A stretch of DNA of 64,000 nt from a bacterium (GTDB lineage Bacteria; SZUA-79; Acidulodesulfobacterales; Acidulodesulfobacteraceae): positions 62,001-126,000 of the forward strand of contig JAJZVN010000002.1 of the NCBI GenBank assembly GCA_021845685.1. Direction: 5' to 3'. Below, in pieces: positions 18,438-26,971 of this stretch. The position numbers and the translations under genes were made by a program. The number at the start of each line of letters is the position of its first letter. Position 1 is the first letter of the stretch. Under the pieces are notes generated by a model. It had not been told where the DNA came from. It saw only the letters and a program-made list of their open reading frames with translations, and made no database searches.

Positions 18438-21377
18438 ATGAATAAATCATTTTATGATATTTTAAAAGAAAAGATACTCCCGTATGTTCAGAAACCGTCA
18501 AGATATATAGGAATCGAAAGCAACGCCGTAAGAAAAGATTTTCATCTTGCCGAACTTAAATACGCGATTGCATTTCCTGATTTTTACGAATTGGGAATGA
18601 GTCATATAGGAATGGAAATAATATATGATATATTAAATTCTAACGACGATATCTTATGCGAACGTGTTTATCTGCCTTATCAGGATATGATTGCCAAACT
18701 TGTTGAAAATAAACTTCCGCTTTTTTCATTAGAATCAAAAGAACCTCTAAAAAATTTTGACGTTATAGGATTTTCTTTACAATACGAGCTATCTTATACT
18801 AACATTTTATATATGCTTGAATTGTCAGGCATTCCTATTTTATCTTTTCAACGAGATTTAAACGACCCGTTTATTGGAGCTGGCGGTCCTTGTGCTTTTA
18901 ACCCATTGCCGTTAAATGATTTCATAGATTTTTTTATTGTGGGGGACGGAGAAAATGCAGTTGTTGAAATATGCAAAACAATTATAGAAGCTAAAAAAAT
19001 ATACCACAAAGAAGAAATAAATAAAAATACAGAGATAGATAAATATCCATATAATTCATATATAAATGCAGACGCGGATCAATTGTTAAAAATAGTAAAA
19101 AGTGACGAAAATGATGCATTGATGAATATGAAACACTCCGATATTTATAAACAAAATTATAAGCTGAAAGATATGAAATCTAAAAATTTCGGACAATTCA
19201 GGCAATATATAAAAGAAAAAATTTCTAAAATAGATGGGGTTTATGTTCCTGAAATATCAAAAAATATTAAAAAATCAATAATTTATGACTTAAATTCTAT
19301 AAACTACATTAATAAACCGTTAGTTCCTGCAATTGAAACCGTGCATAACAGGTTTTCGGTTGAAATTGCGAGAGGCTGTTCGTCAGGATGCAGATTCTGC
19401 CAGGCAGGATATATTTATAGACCTGTAAGAGAAAGAAAAAAAGAAATAATAATAGATATTATAAAAAACGGAATAGATAAAACAGGTTTTGAAGAGATTT
19501 CATTATCTTCGCTTTCAACAGGGGATTATTCTGAAATTGAAAGTTTGATAAATAATTTATCTGAATTTACCAATGAAAAACTTATATCATTCTCTTTTCC
19601 TTCTATGAGAATAGGCAGTTTAAGCGAAAATATACTGCAAAAGACTTCCGAAATTAAAAAAACAAATTTTACGCTTGCTCCTGAAGCCGGAACCGAAAGA
19701 TTGCGTAAAATTATAAATAAAAATATTTCTGAAGAAGATCTGTTATTAGAAGTAAGGTATTTAGTTTTAAAAGGTTTTAATAAATTAAAACTTTATTTTA
19801 TGATTGGACTGCCATATGAAAAACTTGCCGACATTGAAGGCATAAAAGATTTAATCGTTAAAATTAAAAAAATATCAAAACAATTAAATATTACCGTTAA
19901 TGTAAATAATTTTGTTCCAAAACCTCATACTCCGTTTCAATGGCATCCTATGAATACCGAAGATGAATTAAATTTTAAAATCAATTATCTTAGGCATTTA
20001 TTAAAACCTTTAAACGTGAATTTTAAATATCAAGACCCAAAAGTAAGTTTTATCGAAGGACTTATTTCAAGAGGGGACAGGTTCACGTCAAAAATAATTT
20101 ATAGAGCATATTTAAACGGGGCTAAATTTGACAGCGAAAGAAAATATTTTAATTTTAAAGCTTGGATTGATGCCTTAAAATCCTTTAGTTATGAAGATGA
20201 ATACGAATATGATAAAGACAAATATAATTATTGTAGTTTAAATAAAACAAACAATGAAAAATTATATAATTATGACATTAAAAAAAATAATTATAATTAT
20301 TTTAATGAAAAATTAATCTGCACCTATAATGAATTATTAAATAAATATCTTTATATTCAAAAAGATTTAAAAGAAATTTTACCATGGGATTTTATTGACA
20401 TAATGGTTGATAAAGAATATTTAAAATCTGAATTTAAAAAATCGTTTGAATTAAATAAATTAACAATTTATAATAATTACAATTATAGCGCCGCGCATTT
20501 TAATTCAAATAATACAAGCGGCATAAAAAATTCTAATGAAAATGATAGCAATCCTAATTCTCTAAATGATGATATAACTAATAATAAATTCAGATTAAAT
20601 TGTGATTTACATAATAATATAAATAATAATATTGAAAAAGAAATAAAAGACAAAATAACTGAAAATTGCAGAAAAATATGCTATATTTGCGGCGTATGCG
20701 ATTTTAAAACTGTTAAACCTGTATATTCGTCTAAATCAGAAAATAATAAAATACATAAAAAAATAAATTATAATGAATATAATAATTATAACAAAAACAG
20801 TCATGACGGCAACTTTGACGATAGACAAAACATCAGCGGCAACTTTTTTATAGATATTAAAAATGTGAACGATAACATTAATATAATTAATATAAACGGT
20901 ATTAAAGACACTAATATAAACTATGAAGTAAACGGTAAAGAAAAAAATGACGAAGAAATATACTGTAATAAATTTAGTAATAAATCTATCGGATTAAATG
21001 ATTCTAAATTAAATGATTCTAAAATTCTTATAAAATATTCAAAAAAAGACGATATTAAATATTTAGGACATTTAGAAACAATAAAAATATTATTAAGAGC
21101 GTTGAGAATGTCTGATATTAAAATTTCTTATACTAAATCAAAATTCAGTCCCAAACCGAAAGTAAGCTTTTCAAATCCAATTCCTTTTATGGCTGAAAGC
21201 GATTCGCTCTATATTATTGCGGCAGTTAATAATTGGGATAATGAAAAGGACAGTTTTAATGATTCTATCAAAACCCGACTAAATAATAAATTGCCTGAAG
21301 GGTTAAAAATTATTGAAATAATAAATGTAGAATCTAATTTTAAAATTAAAGATATTAATTTAATGTCAATTAATTAG
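18438..21377 (+). CDS. TIGR03960-type radical SAM protein fused to a DUF2344 (TIGR03936) domain
   Basis: A 979-residue fusion. The N-terminus (about 1-190) is B12-binding-like. The radical SAM core has an unusual CSSGCRFC cluster motif (Cys 314, 318, 321; CxxxCxxC) in the context IARGCSSGCRFCQAGYIYRP, which is diagnostic of the TIGR03960 family. The C-terminal ~110 residues (about 864-970, KYLGHLETIKILLRALR) are the TIGR03936/DUF2344 domain, usually fused or adjacent. The reaction is unknown. In many bacteria the gene precedes rne/rng and the L21/L27 ribosomal genes, but not here. Two Asn/Lys-rich low-complexity regions (about 190-250 and 690-860) inflate the protein. A Cys-rich CRKICYICGVC segment near 745 may hold a second cluster. 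Confidence 0.92.
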   Translation: MNKSFYDILKEKILPYVQKPSRYIGIESNAVRKDFHLAELKYAIAFPDFYELGMSHIGMEIIYDILNSNDDILCERVYLPYQDMIAKLVENKLPLFSLESKEPLKNFDVIGFSLQYELSYTNILYMLELSGIPILSFQRDLNDPFIGAGGPCAFNPLPLNDFIDFFIVGDGENAVVEICKTIIEAKKIYHKEEINKNTEIDKYPYNSYINADADQLLKIVKSDENDALMNMKHSDIYKQNYKLKDMKSKNFGQFRQYIKEKISKIDGVYVPEISKNIKKSIIYDLNSINYINKPLVPAIETVHNRFSVEIARGCSSGCRFCQAGYIYRPVRERKKEIIIDIIKNGIDKTGFEEISLSSLSTGDYSEIESLINNLSEFTNEKLISFSFPSMRIGSLSENILQKTSEIKKTNFTLAPEAGTERLRKIINKNISEEDLLLEVRYLVLKGFNKLKLYFMIGLPYEKLADIEGIKDLIVKIKKISKQLNITVNVNNFVPKPHTPFQWHPMNTEDELNFKINYLRHLLKPLNVNFKYQDPKVSFIEGLISRGDRFTSKIIYRAYLNGAKFDSERKYFNFKAWIDALKSFSYEDEYEYDKDKYNYCSLNKTNNEKLYNYDIKKNNYNYFNEKLICTYNELLNKYLYIQKDLKEILPWDFIDIMVDKEYLKSEFKKSFELNKLTIYNNYNYSAAHFNSNNTSGIKNSNENDSNPNSLNDDITNNKFRLNCDLHNNINNNIEKEIKDKITENCRKICYICGVCDFKTVKPVYSSKSENNKIHKKINYNEYNNYNKNSHDGNFDDRQNISGNFFIDIKNVNDNINIININGIKDTNINYEVNGKEKNDEEIYCNKFSNKSIGLNDSKLNDSKILIKYSKKDDIKYLGHLETIKILLRALRMSDIKISYTKSKFSPKPKVSFSNPIPFMAESDSLYIIAAVNNWDNEKDSFNDSIKTRLNNKLPEGLKIIEIINVESNFKIKDINLMSIN

Positions 21378-21605
21378 TTTATTCTTTTTATTATTTCATT
21401 AATTTATAATATGCAATTAATAATAAAATATTAATAATATAGATTTAATGCTTAAAGAAGGCTTACAGTCAGCAGCCAATGACGGCTGAAAGAATGTCCT
21501 TTGCCGTATTGTTGATTTTTTGATGAAAATAAAACATTAGCTTAGTTTAGTTAACTAATTATTTTATTAATCTATAATCCATTATTAATTATATAAGGAA
21601 AAATT

Positions 21606-22731
21606 ATGAAAAGTAAGAAAATCTCTAAAAAAAGTTATTTTATTGCAAGTTTAATAAGCATTGCTTTAATTTTTCTGTTTATATTTTTATATAAAAATTT
21701 TACATCTTATAATATAAAATTAAAACCAACCGCAAATATTAATATTGCAAATCGCAGCAAACATTTTTTAAAACAAACTAAATATCAAAAATTCAGGATA
21801 TTTTGGAAAGATATGTATTCACGTCTCAAAAAAGAAAAACTGCCTTATAGACTAAGGTTAATCGCCGTCGACAAAATTAATAAGATAAAAACTTACAGTA
21901 TTACTTTAACTTCTTATGACGGTCTTCAGCTTAAAGGCTATTTTGCTATACCTTACGGAGGGGCAAAAAATAAAAAGTATCCCGGCGTTTTATTGCTACA
22001 TGGATACGGTTCTTTCGGCACTCCCGGATGGGCACATTTCTTTGCAAGACGAGGATATGCCGCTCTTTCTATAGATTTAAGGGGTCATGGAAGAAGCAGG
22101 ACGGTTTACAATCCCGGATTTCCGGGATTAATGACGGCAGGCATTACCCATGTTAAAACTTTTTCAATGGTTAAAATAGTTATGGATTCATTAGCATCGC
22201 TTAAATTTTTAGAAAGATTTAAACAAATAAATAATAAATTAATTTTTGTGACAGGCGGAAGCATGGGGGGGAGGGTTATCCCTTATAGACGCAAGCATTG
22301 ACCGTCATGTTGTTGCCGCTGCCGCAGATGTTCCGTTTTTAAGCGATATTCCGGTGCAGATGCCTCTTGCAAAAATGGGTCCATATATGGAAGTTAAAGC
22401 GTTTTTAAAAAAACATCCGAAAGACAGGGCTAAGGTTATGAGGTCGCTATATTATGTTGATACAAAACATTTTGCAGGCTCGATTAAATCGCCGGTTCTT
22501 ATCGGAATAGGGCTTAAAGATGAAGACTGTCCGCCTAAAGGTACTTTAATCGTATATAAACTGATTAAGTCTAAAAAACAGCTATTTATCGCAAAAAACA
22601 GCGGGCATGTAGTCCTGCCTGGTTGGAATTTAGAAGTATTTAAGTTTTTTGCTCCATATCTGCCAAAAACAATAAAGTCGAGCAATACTAATAAAAAAAT
22701 AAATAAAAATAATGAAAGGAAGATTTTATGA
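21606..22731 (+). pseudogene. Exported alpha/beta hydrolase (acetyl-xylan esterase/dienelactone hydrolase-like), frameshifted
   Basis: Two reading frames make one alpha/beta hydrolase. Frame one (21606-22301) has an N-terminal membrane/signal segment (about 10-30), the oxyanion strand LLLHGYGSFG, and the nucleophile elbow GGSMGG. Frame two (to 22731) continues with the Asp strand (KDEDCPP) and the catalytic-His region (NSGHVVLPG). The switch is at a run of seven Gs (22265-22271) inside the elbow. With six Gs the protein reads on as GGSMGGGLSLIDASIDR and is about 374 residues with a complete Ser-Asp-His set. This could be a true mutation, a slippery or phase-variable tract, or an assembly error. 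The stop overlaps the hemL start by 4 bases (ATGA). Confidence 0.85.
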
Positions 22732-24014
22732 ACCGCAATAATAGCCTTAATGCCGTTAAACTTGCCGAAACAGTAATGCCGGGCGGCGTAAACAGTCCCG
22801 TGCGCGCATTTAAGTCGGTCGGTCTTTCTCCCGTTGTCATAAAAAGAGCGGAAGAGAGTAAAATTTTCGATATAGACGGAAACGAATATATCGATTATGT
22901 AATGTCTTACGGTCCTATGATATTAGGACATAGCGATAAGCGCGTGATTAAAGCTATAACGGATGCCTCGGCAAACGGATTCAGCTTCGGAGCAACGACG
23001 GAAGGCGAGATAGAACTCGCAGGTTTAATTAATAGACATTTCCCTTCCGTTGAGATGGTAAGGCTTGTTAATTCCGGAACGGAAGCTGTTATGAGCGCTA
23101 TAAGGCTTGCAAGAGGTTATACAAAAAGAGATAAAATTATAAAATTTGAGGGATGTTATCATGGACATTCCGATTCTATGCTTGTAAAGGCAGGCTCGGG
23201 AGCTCTTACTACATCCGTTCCTTCATCATCAGGGGTTACCGAATGCCTCTCAAAAGATACGTTAGTTGCGAACTATAATGATATAGAATCGGTCAAAAAC
23301 CTATTTCTAAAAAATAGGGGGGGAGTTGCAGGGATAATAATTGAACCTGTTGCCGCAAATATGGGAGTTGTTCTGCCTGAGGAAGGTTTTTTAAAAGATT
23401 TAATAGATTTAACTCATGAAAACGGCGGATTAATTATATTTGATGAGGTTATAACAGGTTTCAGGCTTTCCTTGGGCGGCGCTCAGGGCTTGTTTAATTT
23501 AAAACCGGATATAACCTGTCTTGGCAAGATAATCGGCGGAGGGCTTCCGATTGGAGCTTTCGGCGGAAGGAAAGATATAATGGAATATCTTTCCCCTTTG
23601 GGACCTGTTTACCATGCAGGGACGCTCTCAGGCAATCCAATATGCGTAGCCGCAGGAATAGCCACTATAAAAGCCATAGAAGAAGATAACGCAATATCTA
23701 AGGCAAACGAAGCAGCAAATTATTTGATTAAAAGTTTAAGAGACGAACTTAAAAATTTTGACGATAAAATAACGATAAATTCCATTTCTTCCTTGATCAC
23801 GATATTTTTTAAATGTGGAGGGGTATATAATTTTAGCGATGTAATGAAATCAGATATAAATCATTTTAAGAAATTTTTCGGCATTGTGCTAAATGAAGGA
23901 TTATTTATAGCTCCGTCGCAGTATGAAGCAATGTTTTTGAGTTCTAAACATACGCAGGCAGACATGGATAAAACCGCTTTTATTATAAAAAAAGCAATAA
24001 AGGAAATTCTTTAA
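22728..24014 (+). CDS. hemL: Glutamate-1-semialdehyde 2,1-aminomutase
   Basis: A PLP enzyme converting glutamate-1-semialdehyde to 5-aminolevulinate in the C5 route of haem, sirohaem and cobalamin synthesis. The 428-residue length is typical. Motifs seen are PGGVNSPVRAFK at the N-terminus, FEGCYHGHSD, the FDEVITGFR segment binding the cofactor, and the PLP lysine in CLGKIIGGGLPIGAFGG (about Lys 266). It overlaps the hydrolase reading frame by ATGA, so the two are translationally coupled or were before the frameshift. The gene looks less AT-rich than its neighbours. Confidence 0.97.
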   Translation: MNRNNSLNAVKLAETVMPGGVNSPVRAFKSVGLSPVVIKRAEESKIFDIDGNEYIDYVMSYGPMILGHSDKRVIKAITDASANGFSFGATTEGEIELAGLINRHFPSVEMVRLVNSGTEAVMSAIRLARGYTKRDKIIKFEGCYHGHSDSMLVKAGSGALTTSVPSSSGVTECLSKDTLVANYNDIESVKNLFLKNRGGVAGIIIEPVAANMGVVLPEEGFLKDLIDLTHENGGLIIFDEVITGFRLSLGGAQGLFNLKPDITCLGKIIGGGLPIGAFGGRKDIMEYLSPLGPVYHAGTLSGNPICVAAGIATIKAIEEDNAISKANEAANYLIKSLRDELKNFDDKITINSISSLITIFFKCGGVYNFSDVMKSDINHFKKFFGIVLNEGLFIAPSQYEAMFLSSKHTQADMDKTAFIIKKAIKEIL

Positions 24015-24285
24015 TGACAAATAACGAATATTTTTTTATTCGTCTTTAATATATAGGGTTTTGATATAGTAAGAAACAGTTTTTCTGCAAAAATAATGAA
24101 AGATCGTCTGTGTTGTTCTGTGTGCGGACAAAAATCCCTGTTCCGCTCCCGATTTCTTGGGGGTTTTAGGGGGGGGGTAGTGTCAATTTTTTACCGAATT
24201 TTACATTATTTTACCATTTTTAAGGATATGCTTGTCAAGAGGCAAGAGGATAGTTGCAAGAAGTGCTTATTTACACGGTTTTGAG

Positions 24286-24361
24286 TGGTGGAGGGTATGG
24301 GAATCGAACCCACGACCTGCGCCATGCGAAGACGCCACTCTGCCATCTGAGCTAACCCCCC
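24286..24361 (-). tRNA. tRNA-Ala (anticodon CGC)
   Basis: A complete 76-nt cloverleaf read on the minus strand. The acceptor is GGGGGGU/ACCCUCC, with the G3-U70 pair that identifies alanine tRNA. The D arm is GCUC/GAGU, the anticodon stem GCGUC/GGCGC with loop UUCGCAU (anticodon CGC, reading GCG), and the T arm GUGGG/CCCAU with loop UUCGAUU. Discriminator A and a genomically encoded CCA follow. It faces convergently towards hemL. GCG is a rare codon class in DNA this AT-rich, so this is probably an auxiliary alanine tRNA. Confidence 0.93.
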
Positions 24362-25253
24362 GGTAATTATTTATTGTATCAGTATAAATCTAATAATAAA
24401 TTAAATTTGCAAAAATATTATACTTGAATAATTGTATTATATTATGAATTTTATATCAATATTAAAATGTCTTAAAATTTATAATATAAAAATATAAAAA
24501 TTATTAATTATTAATTATTAAAGCTATTAAACTTATTCAATTTAAATTAAAATGTTTTATTTTTCGCTTTATTTAACAGTTGCTTATTAATTTATTTTAT
24601 TGATAGCAATTTAAATAAAAATTATCCTGAGGAGTTATATAAAAAGCAAAATTTATTGCCACTACCAAAAATTGCCGATAGAAATTATTGAGAATACCGC
24701 AATATTTCAACAATAATGGATGCCTGCCTTCGCAGGAATGACACCCAACAGGTGAATTTTTAAAATCCATCAAAATCATTTCCGCGTGGACGGAAATCCA
24801 GTCTATAAATTTCTATCGGCAATTTTGGGCACTACTTGAAATTTTATAAAACTAGAGTTATAATTTATAATGTAAGTATAGGCTATATTATATTAGTTAA
24901 TAATTACATTATTATAATATTAAAGAATTGCAAAATAAAATATAGAAATAAAATATAGAAATAAAAATAGATTAATAAAAAATTAATAAATAAAAAAGGG
25001 GGGCGAGAAAAAAAATTTTAAAGATTTAAAAAAAATAAATATATTTATATTGCAAGTTATTTTTTTAACTTATATACAAATATATAAAAAATTATATATA
25101 AATTATATATAAATAGATAAATTTTTTTGTTTTTATATTATTACTGCCATTAATATATTGTATTTACTTTTATATTTTTTTTAATTAAATCTATTACAAT
25201 TAGTTAAATTAAAATTATACAAACTTAAATAAATAATAAAGAGGAGCACTAAT
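24362..25253. other. 892-bp gap between tRNA-Ala and a radical SAM gene
   Basis: The gap holds R1 copy C (24665-24829). The rest is extremely AT-rich, apart from a GGGGGG run at 24998-25003 within a purine stretch. No gene is supported. A Shine-Dalgarno (GAGGAG) lies just before the next start codon. Confidence 0.6.
24665..24829. repeat. R1 dispersed repeat, copy C (best preserved)
   Basis: A 165-bp element whose ends are inverted copies: CCAAAAATTGCCGATAGAAATT at the left (split by position from 24665) and AATTTCTATCGGCAATTTTGGG at the right. The interior has a CCTTCGCAGGAATGACACCC hairpin segment and TTTCCGCGTGGACGGAAATCC. CACTAC occurs immediately outside both ends (24660-24665 and 24830-24835), which could be a 6-bp target-site duplication. 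It has no coding capacity. Confidence 0.82.
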
Positions 25254-26732
25254 ATGAAACAATTATCTCCTACCAAAGAAAATCAATTCAAAAATTATAT
25301 TATAAAAAAAAGTGTATATTTGGCAAGCAATTATGTAGTTCCGTATTTAAAGGATGAAACTATTATGAATCTTTCTGAAAAGATTAATAATTTTAAGGCG
25401 CCTGCGGGGAAAATATTTTTTGATCATATTTTTGTCAACTTAAAAAGAAAATTACCTTTCTTATCTAAAAATGTTAAAAAGAAAATATTAGATAACTTTA
25501 TATCTAATTTTTTATTATTAAGCGGTGATAAAAGAAAGGCATTTATTGAAAGAAACGGGTTTTATCCGCCGCTTTTTTATGTAATAAGCCCCAGCATGCA
25601 TTGTAATTTAAAATGCTACGGATGCTATTCCGCTAATTATACAAGAGAAGATAAATTATCTTTTGAAAAAATAAATCAGATAATAGACGAAGGAAAAAAC
25701 TATGGAATATTTTTTTATACTATATCTGGCGGAGAGCCTTTCGTCAGAAAAGATTTGATTGACATTTTTAAAAGAAACAGTGATTGTTATTTTCAGGTGT
25801 ATACTAACGGTTCATTAATTGACGGAAAAATGGCGGAAAAACTTGCGGAACTTGGAAATGTTTTTCCGTGTATAAGTGTTGAAGGTTTTGAAGCTGAAAC
25901 GGATGAAAGAAGAGGCAAAGGTCATTTTAAAAAAATAATATCGGCTATGCAATATCTTAAAGATAACGGAATACTTTTCGGTTTTTCGGCTACCGCCACA
26001 AAATTTAATAATGAAATTATAGTAAGTAATGAATTTATTGATTTTTATATTAAACAGGGATGTTTTTTAGGATGGTATTTTAATTATATACCTATCGGAA
26101 GAGAGCCTGATATCAAATTAATGCCGACCCCGGAACAAAGGAATTATAGAAGAAAAATGGTAGCGGAAATAAGGGAGTCTAAACCTATTGTAGTCGCCGA
26201 TTTTTGGAATGACGGAGTACTCTCCCATGGATGTCTTTCGGGCGGAAGGGTATATCTGCATATAAATGCTAACGGAGGGGTTGAGCCGTGCGTATTTGCA
26301 CAATTTGCCGCAGACAATGTATTTGACAAATCAATTGAAGAAATATTAAATTCAACATACCTTAACTCTATAAGAAGCGAGCAGATTAAAATAAAAAACA
26401 GACTTCGTCCATGTATGATAATTGATCACCCCCAAATTTTACGAAAAATTGTTGCACAAGGAAATGCCAAAGCAACGCAGGAAGGAGGAGAGTCTATTAT
26501 AACAACTCTAAAAGACGATATGGACAGATACTCTTCATCTTATGCAGAAATAGCCGACAAAGTCTGGTCTGAAGAATTCGGAAAAGGAGAGTTTTTTATT
26601 GCAAAAGACGGAGAAAAAATTGGACTTAATGAAGAAGAATATTACAGAAGGCAATTATATCCGCTTAAAGGAGGAAAAAAAGAGGGAAAAGACAACAATA
26701 AACACAGAATTCATTTAGATATAAATAATTAA
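25254..26732 (+). CDS. Radical SAM protein with SPASM-like C-terminus
   Basis: A 492-residue radical SAM enzyme. The cluster motif CNLKCYGC (CxxxCxxC) is near residue 119 in SPSMHCNLKCYGCYSANY, followed by a glycine-rich SGGEPFVRKD SAM-binding motif. C-terminal cysteines in HGCLSGG, VEPCVFAQ and LRPCMI resemble a SPASM/Twitch auxiliary-cluster region. The first ~110 residues are a helical N-terminal domain. The reaction is unknown; relatives include peptide- and cofactor-modifying enzymes. A good Shine-Dalgarno (GAGGAG) precedes the ATG. The gene stands alone between long gaps. Confidence 0.85.
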   Translation: MKQLSPTKENQFKNYIIKKSVYLASNYVVPYLKDETIMNLSEKINNFKAPAGKIFFDHIFVNLKRKLPFLSKNVKKKILDNFISNFLLLSGDKRKAFIERNGFYPPLFYVISPSMHCNLKCYGCYSANYTREDKLSFEKINQIIDEGKNYGIFFYTISGGEPFVRKDLIDIFKRNSDCYFQVYTNGSLIDGKMAEKLAELGNVFPCISVEGFEAETDERRGKGHFKKIISAMQYLKDNGILFGFSATATKFNNEIIVSNEFIDFYIKQGCFLGWYFNYIPIGREPDIKLMPTPEQRNYRRKMVAEIRESKPIVVADFWNDGVLSHGCLSGGRVYLHINANGGVEPCVFAQFAADNVFDKSIEEILNSTYLNSIRSEQIKIKNRLRPCMIIDHPQILRKIVAQGNAKATQEGGESIITTLKDDMDRYSSSYAEIADKVWSEEFGKGEFFIAKDGEKIGLNEEEYYRRQLYPLKGGKKEGKDNNKHRIHLDINN

Positions 26733-26780
26733 CAATAAATACAAATCATGTTTATATTTTAATCCTGCGGGTAGAAATAT

Positions 26781-26902
26781 TAATTATTCCCCTTTAAGAG
26801 GAAGGATAGGACTGGGATGAATAATAAACCGTGCATATTTCACTTTAGTCCTCTATAATTTCTCTACCTTTGCGGAAGGGGAGTTATAGAGGAGTAATTA
26901 TT
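26781..26902. repeat. Imperfect inverted-repeat segment before priA
   Basis: The left arm TAATTATTCCCCT and right arm AGAGGAGTAATTA pair at 11 of 13 positions across about 120 bp, in a stretch richer in G+C than its surroundings. It may be a further palindromic element or leader. No second copy was seen in the window. Confidence 0.4.
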
Positions 26903-26971
26903 TTCCTATTTCAGGATTAAAGTTATATTTTATTATGTCAATTTTTAAAGTAATGAATTATAATTATATGC

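Noticed and set aside
24096-24284. 62-residue open frame between hemL and tRNA-Ala
   Set aside because: No ribosome binding site, runs through a G9 tract, amino acid pattern unlike a protein, and it abuts the tRNA 3' end.
24597-24779. 60-residue minus-strand open frame
   Set aside because: It is made mostly of R1 repeat sequence, with no sign of coding constraint.
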